NCBI RefSeq assembly: GCF_000156655.1
Contig: NZ_DS996841.1
Coordinates: 193,141 to 246,787, forward strand
Source: Holdemanella biformis DSM 3989
Lineage (GTDB): Bacteria; Bacillota_I; Bacilli_A; Erysipelotrichales; Erysipelotrichaceae
DNA length: 53,647 nt
Direction: 5' to 3'
In this document: in pieces, positions 41,469 to 51,017 of the stretch
Layout: every line of letters starts with the position of its first letter
Position numbering within the stretch: the first letter of the stretch is position 1
The notes under the pieces: generated by a model
The model's database searches: none
What the model saw: only the letters and a program-made list of their open reading frames with translations
What the model was told of the DNA's origin: nothing
Translations under genes and position numbers: made by a program

Positions 41469-43277
41469 CTATTCAACTTGATCGTCTTCCATACTTACAA
41501 TACGACCTTTTCTTTGTCCAAGATCATATTTTTCTTGATATTCAGCCAACGTTGTTTTATAATCGTCACCTTCGATCGCATATACCTTTGAATCGTGAAT
41601 ATGGATATCTGTATCTTTTTCACGAATCTTAATCAAGGCCACCATACTACTTGCACAATGCGTGGCAATACGATTTAAACTATTCAATAAATCATTGAAG
41701 ACTGTACCTTCTTCAAGTCCACAGTTTCCTTGTGATAAACGTTCAACGTGACGTAATTTCATTTCATCACAAAGTCCACGAATGACAATTCCAAGTGGGG
41801 ATACACGTCTAGCTAACACAAGATCATCTTCTAAATAAGCATGATATGTCATATTCATAGATTCACGAACAGCTTCCATGACAAGATTTAATTCATCCAT
41901 AGCCGCTTCCGACATTTCCATACGATTTTCATTGATACTCTTTGACATCTTGGCAATATCTGCAGCATGATCACCAATTCTTTCAAAGTCACTAATAGTA
42001 TGAAGATATAATGAGGCTTGTCTTGTTTGTTCAGTATTTAATGCTTGTTTTGTAAGTTGCATCAAATAAGAACCTAAACGTGCTTCATATTTATCAATCA
42101 ATTTTTCTTTACGCCCAACTTTTTCGTATTTTTCAGGTCTAAATTCATTAATTAGGTTCATCGCACGATTCACATTGTTACGCACTTTTTTAGCCATACC
42201 ATTCATAACACGATGACATTGTGCAATTGCCAAAGCAGGATATGGAATCAAACGTTCTTCTAATAAATCAAAGTCCGCTTGTTCTTCTAAATCTTCAGGA
42301 CTGTCTTTAATGAATACCATTAATAATTTTTCAATTTGTGGAATAAACCAGAATAAAACTAGAATCGCCCCAGAACGAAGAACGGTGTTCATTAAAGCAA
42401 TCGTTACAGGTGTCATGACCATATTCACAAAGGTAAAATGTATAAATGCATTCGCACCATAAAATAAAATTGACCATATAATCATACCGAAAACATCATT
42501 TAATAAATATTCAATGGCTGTTCGCTTTCCATTTTTATTTGCACTTAAGGCAGAAATCAACACAGGACAAGCGGCTCCAATTCCAACCCCTAACGTAATT
42601 GGAAAAGCAGCAGCAAACGTTAAAGAACCAGTCATTGACAAGGCTTGTAAAATACCAATGGCAGCACTTGCACTTTGTAGAACAGCTGTAAACAAAATAC
42701 CAACAAGAATACCCATAATTGGATTTGAGAACATTGTAAGCATACTAATGAATGTTTCATTTGTTCTTAAAGGTGAAACAGCACCACTCATTTGTTGCAT
42801 ACCTGTCATTAAAATTGCAAAACCAAGCATGATGTTTCCCACATTTTTATGTGTTGTACGTTTTCCAAATGTTTTTAAACAAATACCAATAAACGCAAAC
42901 AATGTTGTGATCGTAGCTGTTGAAAATAAGCTAGCGATACCACTTGATCCACCAACATAAGATAAACACAATATCCAACCGGTAATACTTGTACCAATAT
43001 TAGCACCCATAATAATACCGATTGCTTGTCTTAGTTTCATCATACCTGAGTTAACAAAACCAATGACCATTACTGTCGTAGCACTACTAGATTGAATAAC
43101 AGAAGTAACACCTGCACCTAGGGCAACACCTTTTAGACTTGTGTTTGTCATCTTGTACAAGAATGCTTCTAACTTATTACCAGCTACGCTTTTTAGTCCA
43201 TCGCCCATTAAAGACATACCGAACAAAAATAACGCAATGCCACCTAATAGGGATAAGACCATTGTAACTATTTCCAT
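41469..43277 (-). CDS. Na+/phosphate cotransporter (NptA/YjbB type) with PhoU-like C-terminus
   Basis: A 602-residue membrane transporter. Two inverted Na_Pi_cotrans repeats carry the signature VTSVIQSSSATTVMVIGF and its second copy TAVLQSASAAIGIL. From about residue 335 a cytoplasmic helical PhoU-type domain follows (YLHTISDFERIGDHAADIAKMSK), as in bacterial NptA homologues. It imports or exports phosphate with sodium. AAGGAG precedes ATG 43277; a 14-base cre-like site lies at 43423-43436. Confidence 0.93.
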   Translation of the reverse strand: MEIVTMVLSLLGGIALFLFGMSLMGDGLKSVAGNKLEAFLYKMTNTSLKGVALGAGVTSVIQSSSATTVMVIGFVNSGMMKLRQAIGIIMGANIGTSITGWILCLSYVGGSSGIASLFSTATITTLFAFIGICLKTFGKRTTHKNVGNIMLGFAILMTGMQQMSGAVSPLRTNETFISMLTMFSNPIMGILVGILFTAVLQSASAAIGILQALSMTGSLTFAAAFPITLGVGIGAACPVLISALSANKNGKRTAIEYLLNDVFGMIIWSILFYGANAFIHFTFVNMVMTPVTIALMNTVLRSGAILVLFWFIPQIEKLLMVFIKDSPEDLEEQADFDLLEERLIPYPALAIAQCHRVMNGMAKKVRNNVNRAMNLINEFRPEKYEKVGRKEKLIDKYEARLGSYLMQLTKQALNTEQTRQASLYLHTISDFERIGDHAADIAKMSKSINENRMEMSEAAMDELNLVMEAVRESMNMTYHAYLEDDLVLARRVSPLGIVIRGLCDEMKLRHVERLSQGNCGLEEGTVFNDLLNSLNRIATHCASSMVALIKIREKDTDIHIHDSKVYAIEGDDYKTTLAEYQEKYDLGQRKGRIVSMEDDQVE

Positions 43278-43422
43278 CTTGAACTCCTTTTATAAAATGA
43301 ATATTTTATTTTCAATTTTTTCACGCAAAAAATTCCACATTGCGACGTCTTTATTATGCAATAAAAATAATGTCAAAACAATATTAAATTTATGTTAATT
43401 TTTAGTAAAATGTCATTTTTTG

Positions 43423-43436
43423 TGAAAGCGTTTAAA
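43423..43436. promoter_or_regulatory. cre-like catabolite-response element upstream of the Na/Pi cotransporter gene
   Basis: TGAAAGCGTTTAAA matches the CcpA consensus TGWNANCGNTNWCA with one mismatch. It is 146-159 bases upstream of ATG 43277, upstream of TTGTTT-17-CATAAT on the minus strand. It overlaps the terminator of the M50 gene, so a chance match is possible. Confidence 0.4.
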
Positions 43437-43468
43437 AAAGATGACTTTAGAAACCTAAAATCATCTTT
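43431..43468 (-). terminator. Terminator of the seven-gene housekeeping operon
   Basis: On the minus strand AAAGATGA-TTTTAG / CTAAAG-TCATCTTT form a long stem with one mismatch, followed by TTTTAAA. The TAA of the M50 gene (43447-43449) lies inside. Confidence 0.8.
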
Positions 43469-44088
43469 GCGATCATCTCGAAAAATTGAATCATATTTGA
43501 ACGTAACATACCTAGTGGATAATCTAATAGACCTGTAAAAATCAAAAAGATAAATAAGATGTTCATCCATGGTGCACCATCAATAAATTTATAATACTTA
43601 TCATCTGGTAAAAATGAAAATAATATTTTCGATCCATCTAGTGGTGGAACTGGAATTAAGTTAAAAATTCCAAATCCCGTAGAAATAAGTCCTGTATAGG
43701 TCAATGTGTTTGATACAAAATAACCAACACTTGTCATCATAAATTGAGGTGCAAATTTATAAAGTGCATAAAACAGGAATATACAAATAAAGCTTAAAAG
43801 AAAATTTGCGACAGGCCCCGCAAAACTAGTCCAAATAATCCCTGTTTTTGCGTCTTTATAATATCTTGCATCAATTGGAACCGGTTTTGCCCATCCAAAT
43901 CCACAGATCAATAGACAAACTAAGCCTAGCCAATCCACATGTTTAAAAGGATTTAGACTTAATCTTCCCTCTAATTTAGCGGTTGGATCTCCCATCCAAT
44001 AAGAAACTAAGCCATGAGCTGTTTCATGAATTGACATGGATAGAATAACGGCAATCACCAAATAGACAATACTTTGTAGACTAAACAT
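43447..44088 (-). CDS. M50 site-2-type membrane metalloprotease
   Basis: A 213-residue, largely hydrophobic protein. The zinc motif SIHETAHGLVSYWMGD (HExxH) lies in the first helix region and the third ligand region is NLIPVPPLDGSKIL. This is the short M50B (YwhC-like) form without a PDZ domain, about six membrane segments. These proteases cut substrates within the membrane; the substrate is unknown. The start overlaps the end of ychF by 8 bases. Confidence 0.92.
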   Translation of the reverse strand: MFSLQSIVYLVIAVILSMSIHETAHGLVSYWMGDPTAKLEGRLSLNPFKHVDWLGLVCLLICGFGWAKPVPIDARYYKDAKTGIIWTSFAGPVANFLLSFICIFLFYALYKFAPQFMMTSVGYFVSNTLTYTGLISTGFGIFNLIPVPPLDGSKILFSFLPDDKYYKFIDGAPWMNILFIFLIFTGLLDYPLGMLRSNMIQFFEMIAKMILGF

Positions 44089-45184
44089 TAAATCTAAAAT
44101 GCATTACATCGCCATCTTGAACGACATAATCCTTTCCTTCTAGGCGTAAACGTCCTGCTTCTTTAATAGCTAATTCACTACCCAATTCATCAATATCATC
44201 AAAGCGATATACTTCTGCTCGAATAAAGCCTTTTTTGAAATCTGTGTGGATAACACCAGCACAATCCGGTGCTTTCATACCTTTTTTGAATGTCCATGCA
44301 CGACATTCATCTTCTCCAGCCGTTAAGAATGTACATAAATCTAATACGGAATAGGCTTCTTGAATCAATTGATCTAAGCCAGATGTTTCAACACCTAATT
44401 CTTCTAAGAACGCATCTTTTTCTTCTTTATCTAAACCAGACAATTCCTCTTCCATTTGCGCACACAAGGCAACGACTTGATTATTTTGACTTGCAGCATA
44501 TTCTTTTACTTGATTGTAGTAAGCACATGAATCTGGATCCATAATACCTTCATCATCTAAGTTGGCAACATAAATCATAGGTTTTGCGGTCAATAAGTTA
44601 TAACCCTTCATCAAAATTTGTTCTTCTTCATTTAATTCTAATGAACGCGCTGGTTTTCCTTCTTCTAAAACAGGTTGAAGACGATCCAATAAAGCAAGTT
44701 CATCCAATGATTCTTTATCTTTGTTTGTCTTAGCCTTACGTTCAATCTTACTTCTACGATTTTCAATTGTTTGAAGGTCAGCTAAAGTCAATTCTAAGTT
44801 GATAATTTCAATATCACGAATTGGATCCACACTATTTTCTACGTGTGTAATATCCGGATTGTCAAAACAACGAACTACGTGACAAATCGCATCTGTTAAA
44901 CGAATGTTCGATAAGAATTGGTTACCCAAACCTTCACCTTGACTTGCTCCCTTTACTAATCCTGCAATATCAGTAAATTCAAATGTTGTATAAATCGTTT
45001 TTTTAGGATTGAAGATTTCAACTAAACGATCAATACGATAGTCTGGTACTTCTACAACACCTACATTTGGCTGAATTGTCGCAAATGGATAGTTTGCAGC
45101 TTCCACTTGAGATTTTGTGATAGCGTTAAATAAAGTCGATTTTCCTACGTTAGGAAGACCAACAATTCCTGCAGTTAATGGCAT
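44081..45184 (-). CDS. ychF: Redox-regulated ATPase YchF (OLA1 family)
   Basis: A 367-residue Obg-related P-loop ATPase. G1 is GIVGLPNVGKSTLFNAIT, the NKxD equivalent is YVANLDDEG, and the C-terminal TGS domain contains TAGEDECRAWTFKKGMKAPDCAGVIHTDFKKGF. YchF binds ribosomes and prefers ATP. GAGAGGATG precedes ATG 45184. Fifth member, after DUF951, of the operon from 47689 to 43447. Confidence 0.97.
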   Translation of the reverse strand: MPLTAGIVGLPNVGKSTLFNAITKSQVEAANYPFATIQPNVGVVEVPDYRIDRLVEIFNPKKTIYTTFEFTDIAGLVKGASQGEGLGNQFLSNIRLTDAICHVVRCFDNPDITHVENSVDPIRDIEIINLELTLADLQTIENRRSKIERKAKTNKDKESLDELALLDRLQPVLEEGKPARSLELNEEEQILMKGYNLLTAKPMIYVANLDDEGIMDPDSCAYYNQVKEYAASQNNQVVALCAQMEEELSGLDKEEKDAFLEELGVETSGLDQLIQEAYSVLDLCTFLTAGEDECRAWTFKKGMKAPDCAGVIHTDFKKGFIRAEVYRFDDIDELGSELAIKEAGRLRLEGKDYVVQDGDVMHFRFNV

Positions 45185-45201
45185 AATTCAATACATCCTC
45201 T

Positions 45202-45393
45202 CTATTCTTCTTCATGTCGAATTACTTTTTTCAATTTCTTTTCAAATTTTTGTCTAGGCATCAAAACACTTGCTCCACAACCCAAACACTTAATTCGAAT
45301 ATCAGCACCCATGCGAATAATTTTCCATTCTGTGGACTTATGACAAGGATGCTCTTTTTTCATTTCAACAATATCATTTAATCCATATTCCAT
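45202..45393 (-). CDS. DUF951 small zinc-ribbon-like protein
   Basis: A 63-residue protein typical of DUF951: YGLNDIVEMKKEHPCHKSTEWKIIR, then IKCLGCGASVLMPRQKFEKKLKKV. A Cys-His pair plus CLGC suggests a metal site. The gene is conserved next to ychF or rpsF in Bacillota; function unknown. Ends 17 bases before ychF and starts 2 bases after folD. Confidence 0.9.
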   Translation of the reverse strand: MEYGLNDIVEMKKEHPCHKSTEWKIIRMGADIRIKCLGCGASVLMPRQKFEKKLKKVIRHEEE

Positions 45394-45395
45394 AA

Positions 45396-46250
45396 TTATT
45401 CTCCCTGCATATGCATTTTATATGCATCTAGCGTATTCGATAATAACATACAAACCGTCATTGGACCAACACCTTTTGGCACAGGACTTACATAACTTGC
45501 TTTTTTCGCAACCGATTCGAAGTCACAATCCCCAACAAGTTTTCCATTGACACGATTGATTCCCACATCAATCACGACAGCTCCTTCTTTTACCCAATTT
45601 TCATTGACCATTTGACTAACACCCATCGCAACAATCAAAACATCCGCTTGTGAAGCAATCTGTTCAATATTTGGTGTTTTCGAATGTACAATTGTAACTG
45701 TCGCATTGCGATTTTGAAGCAATAATGCGACGGGTTTTCCAACTAAATTACTTCTTCCACAAACAACAGCACGTTTTCCCGATAAATCTTTATATCCAAT
45801 CGAATCTAACATAGCCATCACCCCTTGTGGAGTACATGGAATAAAGCCTGGACGATTTGTCAATAAACACCCGGCATTCATAGGGTGTAATCCATCCACA
45901 TCTTTTTGTGGATCAATCAATTCTAATGCGGCCGTTTCATCTAAATGTTCTGGTAGTGGCATCTGTACTAAAATACCATCCACTTCCGGATCTAGATTTA
46001 GCTCCATAATCACATTACTCAATTCTTCTTGCGATACATTTTCATCTAAGCGAATCGTTTTTTGAAGCATTCCTATTGAAGAACAAGCCTTTTCTTTACC
46101 ACGAACATAAGACATACTTGCCGGATTATTTCCTACAAGAACTACACTTAATAAAGGTAATCTTTTATTTTGGGCACGAATGTCATCAATCTTTTGTTTC
46201 ATTGAAGACTTAATACTTTCTGCCAATATATTTCCATATATAATTTCCAT
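45396..46250 (-). CDS. folD: Bifunctional methylenetetrahydrofolate dehydrogenase/cyclohydrolase FolD
   Basis: A 284-residue FolD that converts 5,10-methylene-THF to 10-formyl-THF with NADP. The catalytic signature SYVRGKEKACSSIGM (Tyr and Lys) and DGILVQMPLPEHLDE are intact, as are the Rossmann region AVVCGRSNLVGKPVALLL and the PVPKGVGPMTVCMLL tail. Overlaps dtd by one base. Confidence 0.97.
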   Translation of the reverse strand: MEIIYGNILAESIKSSMKQKIDDIRAQNKRLPLLSVVLVGNNPASMSYVRGKEKACSSIGMLQKTIRLDENVSQEELSNVIMELNLDPEVDGILVQMPLPEHLDETAALELIDPQKDVDGLHPMNAGCLLTNRPGFIPCTPQGVMAMLDSIGYKDLSGKRAVVCGRSNLVGKPVALLLQNRNATVTIVHSKTPNIEQIASQADVLIVAMGVSQMVNENWVKEGAVVIDVGINRVNGKLVGDCDFESVAKKASYVSPVPKGVGPMTVCMLLSNTLDAYKMHMQGE

Positions 46251-46699
46251 TAAAATAACTCCTTCGAATCCAATACAATTGTAACTGGACCATCATTCAA
46301 CAATTCAATCTTCATATCGGCTCCAAAAATCCCCTTTTCTACATGCATACCTTGATCTTGTAACTTCTGATTAAATTGATCATATAATACTGTAGCTACA
46401 TCGGGCTTTCCTGCATTTGTAAAACTTGGGCGATTCCCCTTTTTACAATCCGCATATAAAGTAAATTGTGAAATAGATAGAATACTACCATTTACATCTT
46501 GAATCGATTTATTCATCTTCCCATTTTCATCTTCAAAAATACGTAAAAATAAAATTTTATGAATCATTTTATCAATGATTTCTTCAGTATCCTCATTATT
46601 AAAACCTACAAAAATACAATAGCCATGATCAATTTGTCCTGTCACTTGCCCTTCAACTGTACATTTTGCGTTTTTTGCCCTTTGAATTACAACTCTCAT
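46250..46699 (-). CDS. dtd: D-aminoacyl-tRNA deacylase
   Basis: A 149-residue DTD that recycles D-aminoacyl-tRNAs. Motifs [17 protein letters not shown] and the Gly-cisPro-containing [10 protein letters not shown] are present. Start 46699 is set by GGAG upstream and an ATGA overlap with ispF; a longer frame to 46720 has no site. Confidence 0.95.
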   Translation of the reverse strand: MRVVIQRAKNAKCTVEGQVTGQIDHGYCIFVGFNNEDTEEIIDKMIHKILFLRIFEDENGKMNKSIQDVNGSILSISQFTLYADCKKGNRPSFTNAGKPDVATVLYDQFNQKLQDQGMHVEKGIFGADMKIELLNDGPVTIVLDSKELF

Positions 46700-47181
46700 C
46701 TTTTTTTCTCCAATATACAAACACTTAAACTCACTATGCCCTCTTCATTTCCTACAAAGCCTAGCTTTTCTCCACGCGTAGCCTTAATGGAAATGTCTTC
46801 CATATCACAATGTAAAACAGCTGCAATATTTTTTCGCATAGCCATAATGTGTGGTGCCATTTTCGGTCTTTCTGCCAAGATTGTCGCATCCACATTTCCA
46901 ATCTGGTAACCCATTTCATTCATCATTTCATAGATATGAGCCAATAAATCTAAACTATTCGCGCCTTTATATTTAGGATCCGTATCCGGAAAATGCTTTC
47001 CTAAATCTCCTAATGCAAGGGCTCCTAAAATACTTTCACCTACCGCATGTACTAAAACATCGGCATCTGAATGTCCTAACAAACCTTTTGAATGTTCGAT
47101 TTCTACACCGCCTAGAATGAGTTTTCTACCCTCTTGAAGTTGATGAATATCTACAGCTTGTCCAATACGTATATTATGCAT
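46696..47181 (-). CDS. ispF: 2-C-methyl-D-erythritol 2,4-cyclodiphosphate synthase
   Basis: A 161-residue IspF of the MEP isoprenoid pathway. The zinc site is [10 protein letters not shown] (Asp and His) with [16 protein letters not shown] (His), and the C-terminal [18 protein letters not shown] is family-typical. Coupled to the nitroreductase upstream (8-base overlap) and to dtd downstream (ATGA). It implies a MEP-pathway organism; other MEP genes are outside the window. Confidence 0.97.
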   Translation of the reverse strand: MHNIRIGQAVDIHQLQEGRKLILGGVEIEHSKGLLGHSDADVLVHAVGESILGALALGDLGKHFPDTDPKYKGANSLDLLAHIYEMMNEMGYQIGNVDATILAERPKMAPHIMAMRKNIAAVLHCDMEDISIKATRGEKLGFVGNEEGIVSLSVCILEKKR

Positions 47182-47689
47182 AAATCACCTTAGAAGTTCT
47201 TTCAGCACGCTTGTCAAGCGTATTTGCACGATAACCTAAAATACAATGGCCAATTCCTTCATAAGATTCTGGTAAGCCCCATTTTTTCTTTAATTCTTTA
47301 CCAAAATCCGTTTCAAAAACTTCTTTAGCACGATGGATCCAACATGAATCGACACCTAAGGCATTAGCAGCGTTCATTAGATTTCCCATAGCTAAGGCTC
47401 CATCATATAAATATGTCGGTGCATTTGAATCCGCAAATACAATGATCATACTTTTAGCTCCATAGAAAGGATCCGATGATGAATTCATAACTTCTGCATT
47501 CATTTTAGATAACACATTAACTAACTCTTCATCTTCGACAACCACAAAAGCATAGATTTGACGATTCATTCCACTAGGCGCACATTGACCTGCATAAACA
47601 ATTTTTTCAATTAAGTCATGACTGACCTTTTTATCATTATATTTTCGAACACTTCTTCTCTCTAAAAGATTTTTATATGCTTCATTCAT
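47174..47689 (-). CDS. Nitroreductase-family flavoprotein
   Basis: A 171-residue FMN-dependent nitroreductase-like enzyme: [16 protein letters not shown] at the N-terminus (FMN phosphate contact), [22 protein letters not shown], and the C-terminal [26 protein letters not shown]. Short compared with typical 180-220. Physiological substrate unknown. First gene of the operon; no obvious promoter motif seen by eye in 47690-47740. Confidence 0.92.
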   Translation of the reverse strand: MNEAYKNLLERRSVRKYNDKKVSHDLIEKIVYAGQCAPSGMNRQIYAFVVVEDEELVNVLSKMNAEVMNSSSDPFYGAKSMIIVFADSNAPTYLYDGALAMGNLMNAANALGVDSCWIHRAKEVFETDFGKELKKKWGLPESYEGIGHCILGYRANTLDKRAERTSKVIYA

Positions 47690-47738
47690 AAATAATAGCC
47701 TCCAAAACTACATCATATTATACAATACAAAAGAATTA

Positions 47739-47764
47739 AAAAAAAGCCTGGCAAATTGCCAAGC
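47739..47764 (-). terminator. Terminator of the Pro-rich NlpC/P60 gene
   Basis: On the minus strand AAGC-TTGGCA / TGCCAG-GCTT with one mismatch, followed by TTTTTTTT; 13 bases beyond the stop at 47777. Confidence 0.8.
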
Positions 47765-47776
47765 TTAAAAATTCAA

Positions 47777-48826
47777 TTATCTTACTACACGAATATATTG
47801 TGGATTACCCATACCATTTTGGTATGCACTAGCTATTACAGTTTTACCATTATAGTTTCCGTGTACAGCTTGTCCATTTCCAATATATACGGCGATGTGG
47901 TCAACGCCACGTCCACCATTGTTGTAGTAAATCAAGTCACCAGCTTGAGGACTATCTGTATAATATCCATATACACCTTGATATTGATCAGGCCATAATT
48001 GATATGCATCACTTACACCCGCATTAGCTAATGCTTGTTGTACAACTTGTGTACACCATAATCCATCCGTTACACCGACTAAACCTTGGGCTGATGAAGA
48101 AATACGATCACCTAAGCTAGAAGCTGTTTGTTCTGGTGCTGGTGTTACAGTTTCTTCTGGAGCAGGAGCAGGAGTCTGTTCTGGAGCTGCAGGAGCTTCT
48201 GGAGCAGGTGTTGGATTTTGCTCTGGTGTTTGTTCTGGAGCTGCAGGAGCTTCCGGGGCAGGTGTTGGATTTTGCTCTGGAGTTTGTTCTGGAGCTGCAG
48301 GAGCCTCTGGAGCAGGTGTTGGATTTTGCTCTGGAGTTTGTTCTGGAGCTGCAGGAGCCTCTGGAGCAGGTGTTGGATTTTGCTCTGGAGTTTGTTCTGG
48401 AGCTACAGGAGCTTCTGGAGTTTCAGTAGTATCTGTTGTTGTATCTGTAGTTGTTTCTGTTTTAACTTCTTCAGTTTGAACAGGTGTTTCATCTACAACT
48501 GCTTTTTCTTCAGTTTCTTGTTTTACAGCTTCTTGACTAGCTGTTGTTACTGTTTCTTTCACTTCCCCCGTAATGTTACTTGAAACACTTGCTGTAGTGG
48601 CATTTTCAGTTTTTGAAGAGTTTACTGTACCATCTTCTGAGAAATAGTAAGATTTTCCTTCAATTTCTTGCCATCCTTTAGCTACAGTTTTATCTTCGTT
48701 TACGTAACGATCGCCATGCCATCCTGGTTCTTCCTTGGCTGCAACCACTGTTGCGACAACAGGGAAAGCAGATGCTACACAAAGAATTGCTGCGACTTTT
48801 TTACCATTATTTTCTACAAAGTTCAT
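47777..48826 (-). CDS. Secreted NlpC/P60 peptidase with Pro-rich repeat linker
   Basis: A 349-residue exported protein. Residues 1-30 are a signal peptide ending VVATVVAAKEE. One wall-binding repeat follows (GWQEIEGKSYYFSEDG), then a Thr/Glu-rich region, then about 4.4 copies of an 18-residue unit PEAPAAPEQTPEQNPTPA, and an NlpC/P60 domain with Cys in GLWCTQVVQQAL and His in GVDHIAVYIGNGQAVHG. It shares its first 45 residues' pattern (PGWHGDRY) with the protein at 33599-34843. Likely a peptidoglycan stem-peptide hydrolase with a wall-spanning stalk. Confidence 0.9.
   Translation of the reverse strand: MNFVENNGKKVAAILCVASAFPVVATVVAAKEEPGWHGDRYVNEDKTVAKGWQEIEGKSYYFSEDGTVNSSKTENATTASVSSNITGEVKETVTTASQEAVKQETEEKAVVDETPVQTEEVKTETTTDTTTDTTETPEAPVAPEQTPEQNPTPAPEAPAAPEQTPEQNPTPAPEAPAAPEQTPEQNPTPAPEAPAAPEQTPEQNPTPAPEAPAAPEQTPAPAPEETVTPAPEQTASSLGDRISSSAQGLVGVTDGLWCTQVVQQALANAGVSDAYQLWPDQYQGVYGYYTDSPQAGDLIYYNNGGRGVDHIAVYIGNGQAVHGNYNGKTVIASAYQNGMGNPQYIRVVR
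48183..48420. repeat. 54-base tandem repeats (about 4.4 copies)
   Basis: Copies begin at 48183, 48237, 48291, 48345 and 48399 (partial). Two copies appear identical and the others differ by a few bases, implying recent slippage or recombination. The repeat keeps the frame and encodes the Pro-rich linker of the NlpC/P60 protein. The antisense frames are also open but that is a by-product. Confidence 0.9.
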
Positions 48827-48921
48827 TTTATTCTACCCCCTATTTAAAATAGTTCATGATTAGTTTACCACGAAACCACCTCACAAACAACCCTTAAATT
48901 TATTTTTGGTTAGAAACAGCT

Positions 48922-48947
48922 AAAAATAAAAGGCCTCAAAGAGGCCT
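48922..48947 (-). terminator. Terminator of pgk-tpiA
   Basis: AGGCCTC-TTT-GAGGCCT on the minus strand, a 7-bp GC-rich stem, followed by TTTTATTTTT; 14 bases beyond the tpiA stop. Confidence 0.85.
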
Positions 48948-48960
48948 ATATAATCATCAA

Positions 48961-49707
48961 TTATTTTGTTTTTTCAATGATTTCTGTGAAGCTATCTTCT
49001 TTCAAACTAGCACCACCAATTAATGCACCATCGATATCTGGTTGAGCCATATATTCAACGATGTTATTAGGTTTAACACTTCCACCATATTGGATACGTA
49101 CTTTTTCAGCAGCTTCTTCACCATACATAACCTTAACTTGGTCACGTACGATTTTACAGCAGTTTTCAGCAATTTCAACTGAAGCAGATTTTCCAGTTCC
49201 GATAGCCCAGATTGGTTCGTAAGCAATTACCATTTCACCAACACATTTTGGACATAAGTCAGCTAAAGAACCAGCTAATTCTTCACGAATTACTTTTTCT
49301 GAGTTTCCAGCATCATAATCAGCTTCTGTTTCACCAACACATAAGATTGGAGTGATTCCAGCTTTGATCAAACGTTTTGCTTTTTTGTTAACTGTTTCAT
49401 CTGTATCGCCGAACATTTCACGACGTTCTGAGTGACCGATAATGCAGTATTTAACTCCCATTTCTTCTAACATAGGAACACTAACTTCACCAGTGAAAGC
49501 TCCACTATCTTCAAAGTGGCAGTTTTCAGCAGCTACAACTAAGTTTTTAGCGTGATCCAATGCAGTTCTTAAATCAGTAAATGGACATCCAATTCCATAA
49601 GTAGCATTTTCGCTAGCAGCAACACCATCAACAGCTTCGAAGAAAGCTTTTGTTTCAGCGTTGTTTTTATTCATTTTCCAGTTTCCAACGATAATAGGTT
49701 TTCTCAT
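48961..49707 (-). CDS. tpiA: Triosephosphate isomerase
   Basis: A 248-residue TIM barrel that interconverts DHAP and G3P in glycolysis. Active-site elements: VGNWKMNK (Lys), CIIGHSERREMFGDTDE (His), AYEPIWAIGTGKSAS (Glu) and YGGSVKPNN. Codon use is strongly biased to GCT/GGT/AAA, as in a highly expressed gene. Lies 18 bases after pgk in one transcript. Confidence 0.98.
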   Translation of the reverse strand: MRKPIIVGNWKMNKNNAETKAFFEAVDGVAASENATYGIGCPFTDLRTALDHAKNLVVAAENCHFEDSGAFTGEVSVPMLEEMGVKYCIIGHSERREMFGDTDETVNKKAKRLIKAGITPILCVGETEADYDAGNSEKVIREELAGSLADLCPKCVGEMVIAYEPIWAIGTGKSASVEIAENCCKIVRDQVKVMYGEEAAEKVRIQYGGSVKPNNIVEYMAQPDIDGALIGGASLKEDSFTEIIEKTK

Positions 49708-49725
49708 TTTAAGTACATCTCCTTA

Positions 49726-50910
49726 TTACTTTTCGCTGATAATAGCGATACCAGGTAATGTTTTACCTTCCATATATTCCAAACTAGCTCCACCACCAGT
49801 TGAAACGTGAGAGAATTTGTCTGCATATCCTAATTGTTTTGCAGCAGCAGCAGAATCTCCACCACCAATTACTGTAATAGCTTCTGGTAATTCAGAAATT
49901 GCTTTACATACTTCTTCAGTACCTTTAGCAAATTTAGGCATTTCGAATACACCCATAGGTCCATTCCATACTACAGTTTTAGCACCAGCTAAAGTTTCTT
50001 TGAACAATTCAACAGATTTAGGACCAATATCTAATCCCATCCATCCATCAGGAATTTGTCCAGCATCAGCAACACTAGTGTTAGCTTCTTCACTAAATGC
50101 ATCAGCGATTACGTTATCTACAGGAAGAACTAATTTGTCTCCAGCTTTTTCTAAATATTCTTTTGCTAAATCTAATTTGTCATCTTCAACCAATGAAGTA
50201 CCGATTGAACCACCAACAGCTTTAGAGAATGTATAAGCCATTCCACCACCGATGATAACTTTATCAGCTTTTTTCAATAAGTTGTCAACAACATCGATCT
50301 TACTAGATACTTTAGATCCACCAATGATAGCTACGAATGGATGAGCTGGTTCATCAACAGCTTTTCCTAACATTGTAACTTCTTTTTCTACTAAGAATCC
50401 TAATCCATTTTCTTTAATATTTGTAGGGATACCTACAGTAGAAGCGTGAGCACGGTGAACAGATCCGAATGCATCTTCAACGAATACTTCACCTAAGCTA
50501 GCCCAATATGCACCTAATTCAGGATCGTTTTTGCTTTCGCCTTTTTCGTAACGAGTATTTTGCATTAATACGATTTCTCCATCAGCTAATGCATTTACAG
50601 CGTTTTCTAATTCTTCACCACGAGTTACTGGGCAGAAAGTTACTTTTACATCTGGTAACAATTCTTGTAAACGTACAGCTACGCATTCCAAGTTGTTTTT
50701 AGCTTTGTCTTCTTCAGTCTTAACTTTTCCTAAGTGAGACATCAAAATAACTTTAGCTTTGTTTTCTACTAAATATTTAATTGTAGGTAAAGCCATTACG
50801 ATACGGTTATCATCAGTGATAACACCATCTTTTCTTGGCACGTTAAAATCACAACGTACGATGACCTTTTTTCCAGCTACATCAAGGTCTTTAACAGTTC
50901 TCTTTGTCAT
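49726..50910 (-). CDS. pgk: Phosphoglycerate kinase
   Basis: A 394-residue PGK, the first ATP-yielding step of lower glycolysis. Seen: [38 protein letters not shown], and the nucleotide site [13 protein letters not shown] with [18 protein letters not shown] 50910 has GGAGGAA upstream; in-frame starts at 50943 and 50931 lack a site. The promoter (TGATATAAT at 50946-50954) and a degenerate cre lie upstream. Glyceraldehyde-3-phosphate dehydrogenase is not adjacent. Confidence 0.98.
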   Translation of the reverse strand: MTKRTVKDLDVAGKKVIVRCDFNVPRKDGVITDDNRIVMALPTIKYLVENKAKVILMSHLGKVKTEEDKAKNNLECVAVRLQELLPDVKVTFCPVTRGEELENAVNALADGEIVLMQNTRYEKGESKNDPELGAYWASLGEVFVEDAFGSVHRAHASTVGIPTNIKENGLGFLVEKEVTMLGKAVDEPAHPFVAIIGGSKVSSKIDVVDNLLKKADKVIIGGGMAYTFSKAVGGSIGTSLVEDDKLDLAKEYLEKAGDKLVLPVDNVIADAFSEEANTSVADAGQIPDGWMGLDIGPKSVELFKETLAGAKTVVWNGPMGVFEMPKFAKGTEEVCKAISELPEAITVIGGGDSAAAAKQLGYADKFSHVSTGGGASLEYMEGKTLPGIAIISEK

Positions 50911-50945
50911 GTATATTCCTCCTACTGTCATTTTTTTGCACATCC

Positions 50946-50954
50946 ATTATATCA
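50946..50954 (-). promoter_or_regulatory. Extended -10 of pgk-tpiA
   Basis: TGATATAAT on the minus strand with TAGTCA at -35 spacing (17 bases), about 36 bases before ATG 50910. Confidence 0.6.
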
Positions 50955-50999
50955 CTACATAAATTGATTGACTAGTTTTTCACAAGTAAAATATTTCAC

Positions 51000-51013
51000 A
51001 AAAAGCGCTTACA
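51000..51013. promoter_or_regulatory. Degenerate cre-like site upstream of pgk
   Basis: On the minus strand TGTAAGCGCTTTTT: the left half is a perfect cre half-site, the right half misses two consensus positions. It lies 46 bases upstream of the -10, a place from which CcpA could activate glycolysis genes. Confidence 0.35.
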
Positions 51014-51017
51014 TCAT

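Noticed and set aside
48128-48583. Long plus-strand open frames antisense to the NlpC/P60 gene, rich in Cys/Trp/Leu
   Set aside because: They arise from the 54-base repeats, which are open in several frames; no ribosome binding site and extreme composition.
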